Source: Pseudomonadaceae bacterium (GTDB lineage: Bacteria; Pseudomonadota; Gammaproteobacteria; Pseudomonadales; Azotimanducaceae). From it: a stretch of 64,000 nt of DNA. A program made the position numbers and the translations under genes. The notes under the pieces are model-generated. The model saw nothing but the letters and a program-made list of their open reading frames with translations. It had not been told where the DNA came from and searched no databases. How positions within the stretch are numbered: the first letter of the stretch is position 1; each line of letters opens with the position of its first letter. The DNA is taken from the NCBI GenBank assembly GCA_024743175.1, contig JANSXA010000005.1, forward strand, positions 248,001-312,000, read 5' to 3'. Of the stretch, positions 18,293 through 27,415 are shown piece by piece.

Positions 18293-19927
18293 ATGTTGAC
18301 CCTCTACCCTGCCCGATCGATCATAACCATGAACCCATCTGCACCACGCGCCGAAGCAGTACTCGTGCGCGACGGTCGGATACTGGAAGCAGGTCCGCTC
18401 GCCAGAATGATGCCATGGCTGAAGAATCAACCCCATCAGGTGGATGAACGTTTCAAAGACAGCATCATCTGCCCCGGTTTTATCGACCCTCACCTGCACC
18501 CGACCATGGCGGCAGTCCTGTTACCGATGGAATTTATAACCGCCATGCGTTGGAAACTGCCGTGGGGAACAGTAGAGCCGACCACAACAGAGGCGGATTT
18601 CACAGCGCGTATGAAAGCATTACACGCCGAGAAACCTGCTGGTGAGCCGCTGTTTATCTGGGGTTACCACCCACTCTGGCATGGCGAAATGAACCGCCCA
18701 CGAATCAACGCCATCACCGCGGAACGACCTGTGGTTGTCTGGCATCGTTCGTTTCACGAGTTGTACATGAACGATGGTGCGTTGGCGATGACGTCTATCG
18801 TAGAAGGTGAAATAAAGCCCGGCAGCCAGGTCAATTTTGCTGAAGGTCATTTTTACGAAAACGGCCTTGGCTTTGCCATCAACCGGCTGAACCCATGGAT
18901 CCTGGCACCAGAGCAATATGCTGCAGGATTAGAACGATTAAAATCTGCGGTGCATCACGGCGGCCATACCAGCATCGGCGATCTTGCCACCGGATTGTTC
19001 GATTTTGAAACTGAAGCCAGCGCCCTTGCCGACCTGCTTGAGGGTGATGACGTTCCATTTCGCACTCGTCTGGTTGCCCACGGCTTGCGCATGACAGCAG
19101 GCGGAAAGTCTGTGGAAGAAGGCGTTGCTATAGCCGACAGTTTGCCTGACCGGAACAGTCATCGCTTGCGCTTCGGCAAACACATCAAACTCTTCAGCGA
19201 TGGTGCATTCTTCAGCCAGTTAGCGCAGCTTAGAGAACCCGGTTACATTGACGGCCATCACGGCGAATGGCTGATGCCCCCAGAGGTGCTGGAGCGCAAC
19301 ATCCGCGCCTACTGGCATGCTGGGTATCAGATCCACGTGCATGTTTGTGGCGATCTGGGGCTGGAGCTTGCAATAGACTGCCTTGAAGAGATGCAGGCTG
19401 AGAAACCGCGCTTTAATCATGGTTTCACCTTCGAACACTTTGGTTTCAGTAATCATGAACAAATCAGACGCATCAAAACACTTGGTGGTCAGATTTCCGC
19501 AAATGCCTACTATCTGCACGAACTGTCCGATATTTATGCCACCCAGGGTATTGGCTACGAGCGCGCATCACAGATGTCACGCATCGGCACGTGTTTTGCC
19601 AGCAACATCAACACCACACTGCATTCTGATTTCACCATGGCGCCGGCAGAACCTCTCAACAGTGCCTGGGTTGCAGTCAATCGGGTGAACCACACTGGCG
19701 AAGTCATGTGTCCTGAAGAATGTCTGACCCAGGAGCAGGCACTGGCCGCGATTACCCTAAATGCCGCGCGCGTTTTAGGTTTTGCTGAAGAAACAGGATC
19801 CATCACTGCTGGAAAGTATGCCGACTTCACTGTGCTGGATGAAGACCCATTGACCTGCGACCCGATGAGGATCCGTGATCTGAATATACAAGCCACGGTA
19901 TTCGAAGGCCGTGTGTTCGATATCTGA
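18293..19927 (+). CDS. YtcJ-like metal-dependent amidohydrolase
   Basis: 544 residues from the ATG at 18293; the frame extends upstream to 18212, but only by overlapping the preceding gene. The N-terminal beta-sandwich (residues 1-58) is followed by the metal motif FIDPHLHPTM (H67, H69). Other features are GHTSIGDLATG, the Lys-containing KHIKLFSDGAFFSQ, and QIHVHVCGDLGLELAI, then HSDFTMAP for the late metal ligand. This is the long YtcJ/AepA branch of the amidohydrolase superfamily, which hydrolyses cyclic amides or N-acyl compounds. The substrate cannot be told. No signal peptide is present. It is followed at once by the CobW gene. Confidence 0.85.
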   Translation: MLTLYPARSIITMNPSAPRAEAVLVRDGRILEAGPLARMMPWLKNQPHQVDERFKDSIICPGFIDPHLHPTMAAVLLPMEFITAMRWKLPWGTVEPTTTEADFTARMKALHAEKPAGEPLFIWGYHPLWHGEMNRPRINAITAERPVVVWHRSFHELYMNDGALAMTSIVEGEIKPGSQVNFAEGHFYENGLGFAINRLNPWILAPEQYAAGLERLKSAVHHGGHTSIGDLATGLFDFETEASALADLLEGDDVPFRTRLVAHGLRMTAGGKSVEEGVAIADSLPDRNSHRLRFGKHIKLFSDGAFFSQLAQLREPGYIDGHHGEWLMPPEVLERNIRAYWHAGYQIHVHVCGDLGLELAIDCLEEMQAEKPRFNHGFTFEHFGFSNHEQIRRIKTLGGQISANAYYLHELSDIYATQGIGYERASQMSRIGTCFASNINTTLHSDFTMAPAEPLNSAWVAVNRVNHTGEVMCPEECLTQEQALAAITLNAARVLGFAEETGSITAGKYADFTVLDEDPLTCDPMRIRDLNIQATVFEGRVFDI

Positions 19928-19930
19928 GTG

Positions 19931-20806
19931 ATGGACATTCCAATCACCATCGTTGCGGGCTATCTGGGCGCCGGTAAAACCACGCTGATCAATCGCGTGT
20001 TAAACCACGCAGGGGACCTTTCCGGGCTGGCCATACTCGTCAACGATTTTGGTGACATCAACATCGATGCCACCCTTGTTCGTGAGAACGCTGAGGATGA
20101 TCAGGTTTTTGAGCTGAGCAATGGCTGCGTCTGTTGCACCATCCAGGATGATTTCAGCGCGAGTCTGGAAGCGTTGCAGAAACGCAGCTTAAAACAGGTG
20201 TTATTCGAAGCCAGCGGAGTCGCCTCACCGGCAAAACTACGAGCCCAGTGCACCTACCCCGGCTTTTACCCCACCCGTATTTTTGTTCTGCTGGACGCCA
20301 CCCAGTACGCCCGTCAGAAGGAGGACAAATACATCTGTCATCTTGTGCAGCAGCAGACCAGGGAAGCTGATGTGCTGGTTATCACCAAGGGACCCATCGA
20401 AGCTGTAAGTGATACGCTTGAGAGCGCTGCAGAAATTTGCCACGTTGATGATCAGAACTTGTTTTATGACCTGCTCAGTACTCAACAGCGCGCAGCGCCC
20501 GCTTTGACGGCATCAGAGATAAGCACTGAATTTTTGACCACGACGCTGGCGCAAAACACACCCGTGCCCCTCGAAGATTTAGAACAGTGGCTGGTCAAGC
20601 TGCCGGAGTGGATATCTCGCATCAAAGGCTTTGTTCTCACCGATCGGGGAACCCGCCTGATACAGGGCACCGGACAATACCGGGAGTTAACGGAACACGA
20701 CAATGCACAGACGGTTTCCGACATCCACCAGGTGGTGCTGATCACCGCCCAAACCCATCAAGCAGATAAGCTGAATGCCCTTTCTGCGAGCTGGCCTGGC
20801 AAATGA
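19931..20806 (+). CDS. CobW/YjiA-type G3E GTPase (putative metallochaperone)
   Basis: 291 residues from the ATG at 19931 (a GTG at 19928 is in frame). The P-loop GYLGAGKTT is at residues 10-18, the CxCC metal motif appears in NGCVCCTI, and the later segment VLVITKGPIEAV stands where G4 (usually xKxD) is expected. G3E GTPases insert or deliver metals such as Zn, Co or Ni to client proteins. The protein is short for the group: the C-terminal CobW_C domain is reduced. Being three bases downstream of a metal-dependent amidohydrolase gene, it could supply that enzyme with metal, which is inference from position only. Confidence 0.85.
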   Translation: MDIPITIVAGYLGAGKTTLINRVLNHAGDLSGLAILVNDFGDINIDATLVRENAEDDQVFELSNGCVCCTIQDDFSASLEALQKRSLKQVLFEASGVASPAKLRAQCTYPGFYPTRIFVLLDATQYARQKEDKYICHLVQQQTREADVLVITKGPIEAVSDTLESAAEICHVDDQNLFYDLLSTQQRAAPALTASEISTEFLTTTLAQNTPVPLEDLEQWLVKLPEWISRIKGFVLTDRGTRLIQGTGQYRELTEHDNAQTVSDIHQVVLITAQTHQADKLNALSASWPGK

Positions 20807-20842
20807 TGGGACAGACGGATTCGATGCCGCCGACAGACTGAC

Positions 20843-22120
20843 CTACTTCTCCTGGGAGGCCAGTCTTTCAGGTGTCAGGGATGAAAGCGGGCCTAACGAC
20901 AGTAGTTTGGGAAACAGGCCACACCAGCTACCCACAACGACCAGTGTCCCTACGCCCCCGGCAACCACCGAGATGATCGGCGTGGTCAGCTCTGCGACCA
21001 GCCCGGATTCGAAGCCACCCAGCTCATTGGAAGAGCCGATAAAAATGGAACTTACGGCCGAAACCCGTCCGCGCATTTCATTTGGCGTACTCAGCTGTGT
21101 AATGACCTGTCGAATCACCATGCTGACATTATCGAATGCCCCGGTGAGTGCCAGCGCTGCCATTGAAAGCCAGAAATTCGTAGAGAAGCCGAACACAATG
21201 GTTGCTACGCCAAAACCGGCAACTGACCAGTAGAGAATGTGACCGGATCGCCTGATGGGAGGCAGGTAAGCCAGCAGCAGGGCCATGACCACAGCACCGG
21301 CGGCTGGTGCGGCACGCAACCATCCCAGAACGACTTCGGGCTCCAGCCCGAGTGCGCTGGCATCGATAATGTCACGAGCAAATATGGGCAACAGATATAC
21401 GGCGCCACCCAGCAACACAGCAAAGAGATCGAGGGAAATTGCGCCAAGCAGCACCTGGCGATGCCAGACGAATCTTAACCCCTCAACAACCTGACCCATC
21501 ATATTACCCCGCTGGCTTCGCGGCGCTTCTGGTAAGCGCATGCCGGAGAGAAAAAGGATAAACACCGCTGAAGAAAGTGCGCTGAGGAAATAGGCCGCCT
21601 GAATATTGATGGCTATCAGTACGCCGCCGATGGCGGGACCTGCTATCCCCGTAACCTGCATCAGGCTTGTTCGCCACTTCACCGCGTTCTCAAAAAGATT
21701 AACCGGCACAAGTAGTGGCAGGATGGCGGTGCGCGCTGGCCAGCCGATGCGCAGAAACGTGGCATCAATAAACAACAGAACATAGAGCCATTCGACCGGT
21801 GCGTTGTTGTAGCTTGCAATGCCTAAGGCCAGTGAAGATAGGGTGGCGCCCAGCAGGCTCCACATCATCAGTTTACGACGATCAAAGACATCAGCAAGGT
21901 AGCCGGCAGGCAGCGTGAAAAGCAGCATGGGAATGGCTTGCACCAGACCAACCAGACCCAGGGACAGCGCGTTCTCTGTCCGGTCATACACTTCCCAGCC
22001 AATGGCGAGACTTTGCGCCGCGGTGCCCATGCCAACAAGGCAGGTCACGACCAGGAAGTTACGGAACAGTGGGATGCGCAACGCGCTGTAGGGGTCATGA
22101 TGATCTGTCAACGCGCGCAA
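20843..22120 (-). CDS. MFS transporter (EntS-like)
   Basis: 425 residues with about twelve membrane segments. It has the MFS loop 2-3 motif as GYLADVFDRRKLMMWS and family features DPYSALRIPLFRNFLVV at the N-terminus and ITQLSTPNEMRGRVSAVSSI in the second half. It belongs to the enterobactin exporter-like MFS_3 group, which includes many uncharacterised exporters. The start at 22120 is a TTG (another TTG lies at 22111) with no clear ribosome site. An imperfect hairpin at 22124-22148 lies immediately upstream. Substrate is unknown. It converges on the CobW gene. Confidence 0.85.
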   Translation of the reverse strand: MRALTDHHDPYSALRIPLFRNFLVVTCLVGMGTAAQSLAIGWEVYDRTENALSLGLVGLVQAIPMLLFTLPAGYLADVFDRRKLMMWSLLGATLSSLALGIASYNNAPVEWLYVLLFIDATFLRIGWPARTAILPLLVPVNLFENAVKWRTSLMQVTGIAGPAIGGVLIAINIQAAYFLSALSSAVFILFLSGMRLPEAPRSQRGNMMGQVVEGLRFVWHRQVLLGAISLDLFAVLLGGAVYLLPIFARDIIDASALGLEPEVVLGWLRAAPAAGAVVMALLLAYLPPIRRSGHILYWSVAGFGVATIVFGFSTNFWLSMAALALTGAFDNVSMVIRQVITQLSTPNEMRGRVSAVSSIFIGSSNELGGFESGLVAELTTPIISVVAGGVGTLVVVGSWCGLFPKLLSLGPLSSLTPERLASQEK

Positions 22121-22123
22121 CCT

Positions 22124-22148
22124 GTGTAGAAAATCCGCGATTTTACAC
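22124..22148 (-). promoter_or_regulatory. Imperfect inverted repeat next to the MFS gene start
   Basis: GTGTA-GA-AAATC pairs with GATTTTACAC around a CGC loop, ten base pairs with a two-base bulge. It ends four bases before the TTG start of the MFS gene on the minus strand. It could be an operator, a translation-control hairpin or the remains of a terminator for the upstream amidohydrolase gene. No T-tract follows. Confidence 0.3.
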
Positions 22149-22197
22149 GCTCGAGACTCTCCGTGGTTGACGATGACACAATCGGTAATCCACTGAA

Positions 22198-23688
22198 CTA
22201 AGCCACAAGATCAGTCCACCAGCGCGTGACGATATCCTCAAGAAGAATGCCCATACCGATATAGAAACCGGCAGGGTTATCCGCCAGTTCCAGCAGTTCA
22301 TCGAGGGATTTCCGGTCGATAAACTGCCCTCTTTTTACGACTGACAGAGGCTTCTGAAGGTTGCGGATATTGTCCAGCGGGTTTTCAGCTGTAATGATGA
22401 AATCTGCCCAACGTCCCGGTTCAACTGCACCATATTCATGATCCAGCTGCATTGCCCTGGCGGCATTCAAAGTGGCGTAGCGGATGATTTTTTCATCACT
22501 GATGCCTGCGTCCTGCATGAGCTGCATCTCAATGTGCGTGGATATGCCCGCAGTCATATACATTGTGCCGGCGTCAGAACCTATCAGCAGCGGAATGCCA
22601 TTATCACTGAGTGACCTGGCGATGTGTTTAAGGAAATCCAGCTCCTGGGTATTCCTCTCGGCATGTTCCGAGCCTGCCTGCAGCCAGCGCTCCACACTTG
22701 CCATCCCATAGAGCCATTTAAAAAACGGATTCAGCTGCTGAAGGGGAATGCGGTCAACAAAGGCCTGCTTATCTGTGCTCAATTGCGTGAGATGATCAAA
22801 GGTCGCAAGCGTTGGTGTAATGTAAGGACGGATCTTCCTGATTTCTTCGACGTAGTCCCTGAGCGCATCTGTATCAAACTGACGATTCAATGGCTCTTGA
22901 AGAATATCTTCGACATGCTCCAGCGACTGAACGGTTTCGAGCCATTTAAAAGGCTCCTCAGTCGGACTGTATGGCCCATGTTTGGCGACAGGCATACCGA
23001 TCAGACTCGCCTGGTCCATAACAGCTTCGTAAACATCGGGAGCAAGATAACCGTAGACTTTTAACAGATCATAGCCAGACTGCTGATAATGGTTTACCAG
23101 AAACCGGGCGTGATCCGGATTGTTAACCACCTGCTGTAACGCATGCGCGTATTTCGGCCCGTCCAGCACGGGCGAAGAGACAAACAGAGTGGCTCCCAAC
23201 CAGTCGTGGTCTCTTAATTCCTGTCGCCAGCGCAAATGTGCCGGGAAACCTCTTAAATTCCGAACCGCAGTGACGCCGTACGCAAGGTTGGTGACCAGAT
23301 CTTTCCGATCGTGTACATGCACATGCATATCTACCAGACCCGGCGCGACAAATGCCCCGTTGATATCAATTTCAGGTACTCCACCACCGGGATGATCTTC
23401 AGAGATGCGACTCACTTTTCCCTGTTCAACCAGAATATGCCGACCCGGCAGAATCGTGCCTGCACGCACGTCAACCACATTGGCATTAGTAACAAGCAGC
23501 GCTTCGGGGACCTCAACTGTTGGCAGGCTCGCCGGTTTCACCATGACACTGGCTGGTATCGAAGCGGCCAGGAGCAGGAACATAAACAGCACAAGCATCA
23601 CAGTTATGAGGGCTGCTCTGCGGATGCCTTTTCTGGATTCAGATTGAAATATCATGTTGACGAATCGCCCGTAAATGAAAAGTAACAA
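22198..23688 (-). CDS. Membrane-anchored amidohydrolase (imidazolonepropionase/prolidase-like)
   Basis: 496 residues from 23688, or 485 from the ATG at 23655. A hydrophobic segment at about residues 24-48 (ALITVMLVLFMFLLLAASIP) is an uncleaved anchor or signal, so the catalytic domain should be periplasmic. Metal ligands are visible in GLVDMHVHVHDR, a candidate carbamylated Lys in LLKVYGYL, His in VAKHGPYS and LEHVEDIL, and Asp in LIGSDAGTMYMT. This is the COG1228 group (imidazolonepropionase and Xaa-Pro/organophosphate-type hydrolases). The substrate is unknown. It is the third amidohydrolase in about 13 kb, and the second that appears exported. Confidence 0.83.
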   Translation of the reverse strand: MLLFIYGRFVNMIFQSESRKGIRRAALITVMLVLFMFLLLAASIPASVMVKPASLPTVEVPEALLVTNANVVDVRAGTILPGRHILVEQGKVSRISEDHPGGGVPEIDINGAFVAPGLVDMHVHVHDRKDLVTNLAYGVTAVRNLRGFPAHLRWRQELRDHDWLGATLFVSSPVLDGPKYAHALQQVVNNPDHARFLVNHYQQSGYDLLKVYGYLAPDVYEAVMDQASLIGMPVAKHGPYSPTEEPFKWLETVQSLEHVEDILQEPLNRQFDTDALRDYVEEIRKIRPYITPTLATFDHLTQLSTDKQAFVDRIPLQQLNPFFKWLYGMASVERWLQAGSEHAERNTQELDFLKHIARSLSDNGIPLLIGSDAGTMYMTAGISTHIEMQLMQDAGISDEKIIRYATLNAARAMQLDHEYGAVEPGRWADFIITAENPLDNIRNLQKPLSVVKRGQFIDRKSLDELLELADNPAGFYIGMGILLEDIVTRWWTDLVA

Positions 23689-23830
23689 GATATGAAAAAC
23701 AGTCGTTTAACAGAATAGCGACTAATTCCACTGGCGACCTCCGTTATCCGATAGTTTCTTTGACTGCAGAAGTCCTCTATTACGCACTATCCGTGACCAC
23801 AGCATCAACCGTCACGTGTCATTCTTGAGA

Positions 23831-23870
23831 TGTAATAATTTATTTACTAACATTCGTTAATATTATTACA
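23831..23870. promoter_or_regulatory. Nested palindrome, candidate operator of the TetR regulator
   Basis: TGTAATAAT (23831-23839) is perfectly repeated in inverted form as ATTATTACA (23862-23870). The 22 bases between contain a smaller dyad, TAAC-ATTC-GTTA, at 23848-23859. The element lies 20 bases upstream of the Rieske oxygenase start, in a 200-bp gap, and a TetR-family gene follows the oxygenase in the same operon. Autoregulation through such a dyad is the usual TetR arrangement. Confidence 0.5.
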
Positions 23871-23890
23871 AAATCAACCGGGAAAATTCC

Positions 23891-25018
23891 ATGAATGATT
23901 TTTTAACAGATGTCGAAATGGCGCGCATTCGCGCACCTCTGAATGAGGGCTGGACGCTGCCGCCCGCTGCGTACACCAAAGCCGAAGTTTTCCAACGGGA
24001 GAAGCGTAAGATTTTCTATCGCGAATGGGTTTGCGTCGCGCGGGAAGAACAGTTGCCTGAACCAGGCGACTACAGAGCCGTTGCGGTTATTGAGCAGCCG
24101 CTGATTGTGGTTCGCCAGAAAGATGGCTCGATCCGGGCCATGTCAGCTATCTGCCCTCATCGAGGTATGCCGGTTATCGAGTCCCACGGACGGGCGCAAC
24201 ATTTTTCCTGCCCTTATCATCTCTGGAAGTTTTCCCTGGACGGCGCCCTGGTCAGCGCACCATTGATGGATGAGGTTGCTGAGCTTCCATCCGATTGTCG
24301 GTTGCCCCCGGTTAAGGTCGAGACCTGGCAGGGGTTTATTTTCGTGAACCTGGACCCGAACGCAGCGGCCTTGCATGAACGCCTGCCGGCGCTCAACGAG
24401 CTGGTGGGTGCTTATGACATGCAGGACATGCGCATCGCAGGCAGCATCGACTATAACTGCCCATGGAACTGGAAGTTACTGATCGAAAATTTCATGGAAG
24501 CCTATCATCACATTGGCCCGCACAATGTGTCTCTGCAGGGGACCTACCCCGCGCGCAGAAGTTACGTCTCAGGCAGTGTCGAGCAGGGCTGGTCGGTGCT
24601 GCACATGCCCAGTGTTGAAGCTCATGCAGAAGATGACCTGTTGCCCCCGGGACCAGGATTGAATACAACCCAGTCCAAGCAGACTCTGGCGTCTGTGATT
24701 CTGCCGGGTTTCTGCTGGATCAACACACCGGCAGTGGCGTTCTGGTACGAATTGAAGCCAGCAACCCATGACAACATGACACTGACAATCCACGCGCTGG
24801 CGCCGAAGGAGATGCTGGAGGGTGATACGCAAGGCGCTGCAGGTCAGCTGCTGCTGGAAGTGATCAAGGGCATTCATGATGAAGACATTCCGGTTAACCA
24901 GGGCCCCTGGCAGGGCATGCATGCACCATTGACGAGCCAGGGGCGTCTCAGTCATCTTGAAGAATCTATCTGGCAGATTAACCAGTGGTGGGCAGAACGG
25001 ATGGCGATTGATGAATAA
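23891..25018 (+). CDS. Rieske [2Fe-2S] ring-hydroxylating oxygenase, alpha subunit
   Basis: 375 residues. The Rieske cluster motif is complete: C88-x-H90 (CPHRG) and C107-x2-H110 (CPYH), 16 residues apart. The catalytic domain shows the mononuclear iron site in NFMEAYHHIGPHN (two His separated by four residues). These oxygenases use two electrons from a reductase or ferredoxin to hydroxylate or demethylate aromatic rings, quaternary amines or similar compounds. No ferredoxin, reductase or beta subunit gene is adjacent, so electron supply must be encoded elsewhere. It overlaps the TetR gene by eight bases and is preceded by a palindromic operator candidate. Confidence 0.9.
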   Translation: MNDFLTDVEMARIRAPLNEGWTLPPAAYTKAEVFQREKRKIFYREWVCVAREEQLPEPGDYRAVAVIEQPLIVVRQKDGSIRAMSAICPHRGMPVIESHGRAQHFSCPYHLWKFSLDGALVSAPLMDEVAELPSDCRLPPVKVETWQGFIFVNLDPNAAALHERLPALNELVGAYDMQDMRIAGSIDYNCPWNWKLLIENFMEAYHHIGPHNVSLQGTYPARRSYVSGSVEQGWSVLHMPSVEAHAEDDLLPPGPGLNTTQSKQTLASVILPGFCWINTPAVAFWYELKPATHDNMTLTIHALAPKEMLEGDTQGAAGQLLLEVIKGIHDEDIPVNQGPWQGMHAPLTSQGRLSHLEESIWQINQWWAERMAIDE

Positions 25019-25685
25019 GGTTGCAAAACGTCCCGTCGGACGACCGCGGAGTGATGGCAGACCGCCGTTGGAGCGCCAGCAGGTTCTGTTGGAAGCCGGT
25101 CGATTAATTACCGAACATGGCTATGCGGCCACCAGTCTGCGGATGATCGCGCAAGCCCTTGGCACCAGTGCTCCGGCAATTGCGCAACGATTTGGCAGCA
25201 AAGCGGAACTGCTGAATGAACTGGTCAGTATGATGTCCCAGTTCAGTATCCGCTTTCATTCGTCCTTGAAAGCATTAGACCTGCCAGCAGATATCAGGCT
25301 CTACAAAATGGTACACGCGGAGGTCATGGCGCTTGCCAGCGCTGAGCATGCACCCGTCAGCGTGTTCTATCTGCCTGAGTTGCGTCAGCCTCAATTCAAA
25401 CCCGCCCAGCAGGCGCGCGCCAGGATGATGCGTTTCTACTACGATGTGATCACAGACGGTATTCAATCGGGTCTGTTTAACCCGGTTCGGGTCGGGATCG
25501 CAGCTGAACAGGTGTTTCAACTGACAGAAACGATCATTATCGCCCAGGACCGGCCAGCCATGGGTCATCCTGCGCAACTGGCGGAACAAACCGCAGACTT
25601 TGTCCTGCGCGGTCTGTTGGCAAAGCCGGGACGCCACGGCAGTGTTCGCATGGCGGCAGAGAAGATTGATCTCTCGATGACCTAG
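25011..25685 (+). CDS. TetR-family transcriptional regulator
   Basis: 224 residues from the ATG at 25011, which overlaps the oxygenase stop by eight bases. A basic N-terminal arm (RPVGRPRSDGRPP) precedes the TetR DNA-binding domain: LEAGRLITEHGYAATSLRMI followed by the recognition part GTSAPAIAQRFGSKAELLNEL. The C-terminal ligand-binding domain is helical and has no recognised signature. It most likely represses the oxygenase operon by binding the inverted repeat at 23831-23870 and responds to a substrate of the pathway, which is inference from gene order. Confidence 0.88.
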   Translation: MNKVAKRPVGRPRSDGRPPLERQQVLLEAGRLITEHGYAATSLRMIAQALGTSAPAIAQRFGSKAELLNELVSMMSQFSIRFHSSLKALDLPADIRLYKMVHAEVMALASAEHAPVSVFYLPELRQPQFKPAQQARARMMRFYYDVITDGIQSGLFNPVRVGIAAEQVFQLTETIIIAQDRPAMGHPAQLAEQTADFVLRGLLAKPGRHGSVRMAAEKIDLSMT

Positions 25686-25787
25686 TGTCCCGCTGGGGTG
25701 GGCGAGACATCAAGACTCAGGTGTTAAGCTGCTTTTTGAACGGTACTCACAAGCGAGTCAAAGCGCTCTAAGGACTGAAGAGAAAAA

Positions 25788-26630
25788 ATGAACAAACCCT
25801 ACATACCACCAAAAGTCTGGCAATGGGAAAAAGAAACACACAGCCGGTTTGCCAATATCAACCGGCCGATTGCCGGTGCCACCCACGATAAAGAATTGCC
25901 CGTGGGCAGACATCCGCTGCAGCTTTATTCCCTGGCAACACCCAATGGCGTGAAGGTCACCGTGCTGCTTGAAGAACTGCTGGCGATGGGCAAAAAAGAT
26001 GCGGAGTACGACGCCTGGCTGATCAATATCGGCGACGGCGACCAATTCAGCAGCGGATTTGTCGACATCAACCCCAATTCCAAAATACCCGCGCTGGTTG
26101 ATCACAGCACTGCATCGCCAACACGTGTATTCGAGTCCGGCGCGATCATGCTGTACCTGGCTGAGAAGTTTGAAGCCTTTGTTCCGCTGCAGGAGCCTGG
26201 ACGTGCCGAATGTCTGTCATGGCTGTTCTGGCAGATTGGCAGTGCCCCCTATCTTGGTGGCGGTTTTGGCCACTTTTATGCGTATGCTCCGGAAAAATGG
26301 GAATACCCTATCAATCGCTTCGCTATGGAGATCAAACGGCAGCTGGATGTGCTTGATCGGAATCTGGCCTCCCGCCAGTTTCTTTGTGGCGATGATTACA
26401 ATATTGCTGATATGGCCGTCTACAGCTGGTATGGACAACTGGTGTTGACCGGTCTGTATGAATCGAAGGAATTTCTCGATGTGGCTTCTTATCGCCACGT
26501 CAACAGATGGGCTACTGAAATTCATAATCGACCTGCGGTGCGCCGCGGCAGAAAGGTCAATCGAGCCAGTAAGAGTGGGCTGGCCGAACGGCATGATGCC
26601 AGTGAACTGGACGCACTTGAGAAAAACTAA
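25788..26630 (+). CDS. yghU: YghU-like (nu-class) glutathione transferase / disulfide oxidoreductase
   Basis: 280 residues, close to the 288 of E. coli YghU. The long N-terminal extension (YIPPKVWQWEKE then FANINRPIAGATHDKELPVG) is the hallmark of YghU. The thioredoxin-fold domain has YSLATPNGVKVTVLLEELL and NPNSKIPALVDH, and the helical C-terminal domain contains FLCGDDYNIADMAVYSWYGQ. YghU binds two glutathiones and reduces disulfides and organic peroxides rather than conjugating. A second GST gene follows 11 bases later. The location after the Rieske/TetR genes suggests a shared detoxification or catabolic role. Confidence 0.88.
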   Translation: MNKPYIPPKVWQWEKETHSRFANINRPIAGATHDKELPVGRHPLQLYSLATPNGVKVTVLLEELLAMGKKDAEYDAWLINIGDGDQFSSGFVDINPNSKIPALVDHSTASPTRVFESGAIMLYLAEKFEAFVPLQEPGRAECLSWLFWQIGSAPYLGGGFGHFYAYAPEKWEYPINRFAMEIKRQLDVLDRNLASRQFLCGDDYNIADMAVYSWYGQLVLTGLYESKEFLDVASYRHVNRWATEIHNRPAVRRGRKVNRASKSGLAERHDASELDALEKN

Positions 26631-26641
26631 AGGAAACTCAC

Positions 26642-27415
26642 ATGACCGACAACACAAACTCACTTGTCTTATACGGCGTGCCATTTTCACAACCCGTCAG
26701 GGCTGTCATGTGGCTGCTGCTGAACAAGCAAATGCCTTTTGAAATGGTGCTGATCAACCCCGGTTCAAAGGGCGACAACGGCAGCCGCAACCCGGCCTTT
26801 CTGGCAAAAAACCCAGGTGGCACCATTCCAACCATTGAGGAACCACAATCAGGCTTTGTGCTTGGCGAAGCCCACGCCATCATGCCCTACCTCAGTAACA
26901 AACACGGATGGGACGATGTCTACCCATCAGACCATCAGGCTCGTGCCCGGGTCGACTGGTACCTTCACTACCATCACCGAAATGTGCGGGATGCATCCAT
27001 AGGTCTGGTGGCTCCCAAAATCCGCAAAGATCTGAACATTCCCGAAATTGTTCAGCAATCGGCTCTGGCGACATTGACCAACGCGCTGAAGGCTATGGAA
27101 GCAGGCTGGTTGGCGCAATCTGAGTATCTGACAGGCAACCGATTCACTTTGGCGGATATTGCGGCTTATGTAGAAATCGGACAACTGCAGCCGGAATTCA
27201 CAAATGTATTCGATTTTTCACCCTATCCAAACGTACAACGCTGGCTGAAGCAGATGAAACAGATCGATGGACACGATGATGTACACGTGGTCTTGGCTGA
27301 ACTCGGCGATATCAGTGTCGAGCCGCCATCCATGGAGACTATCAAAAACGCCAATAAAAACGCTTTGAAAGCACTCAGGGTGCGGTTGGATGCTATTGGG
27401 GCGAACGATGGGTGA
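26642..27415 (+). CDS. Glutathione S-transferase family protein
   Basis: 257 residues with an AAAGGAAAC ribosome site. The N-terminal thioredoxin fold begins LVLYGVPFSQPVRAVMWLLL, with a Ser where theta-class GSTs have their catalytic Ser, and contains KNPGGTIPTIEE and the glutathione gamma-glutamyl site LGEAHAIMPYL. The C-terminal helical domain has FTLADIAAYVEIGQ. It resembles theta/dichloromethane-dehalogenase-type GSTs, but the substrate is unknown. It is sandwiched between the YghU gene and an overlapping serine hydrolase gene, so the three are probably co-transcribed. Confidence 0.85.
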   Translation: MTDNTNSLVLYGVPFSQPVRAVMWLLLNKQMPFEMVLINPGSKGDNGSRNPAFLAKNPGGTIPTIEEPQSGFVLGEAHAIMPYLSNKHGWDDVYPSDHQARARVDWYLHYHHRNVRDASIGLVAPKIRKDLNIPEIVQQSALATLTNALKAMEAGWLAQSEYLTGNRFTLADIAAYVEIGQLQPEFTNVFDFSPYPNVQRWLKQMKQIDGHDDVHVVLAELGDISVEPPSMETIKNANKNALKALRVRLDAIGANDG

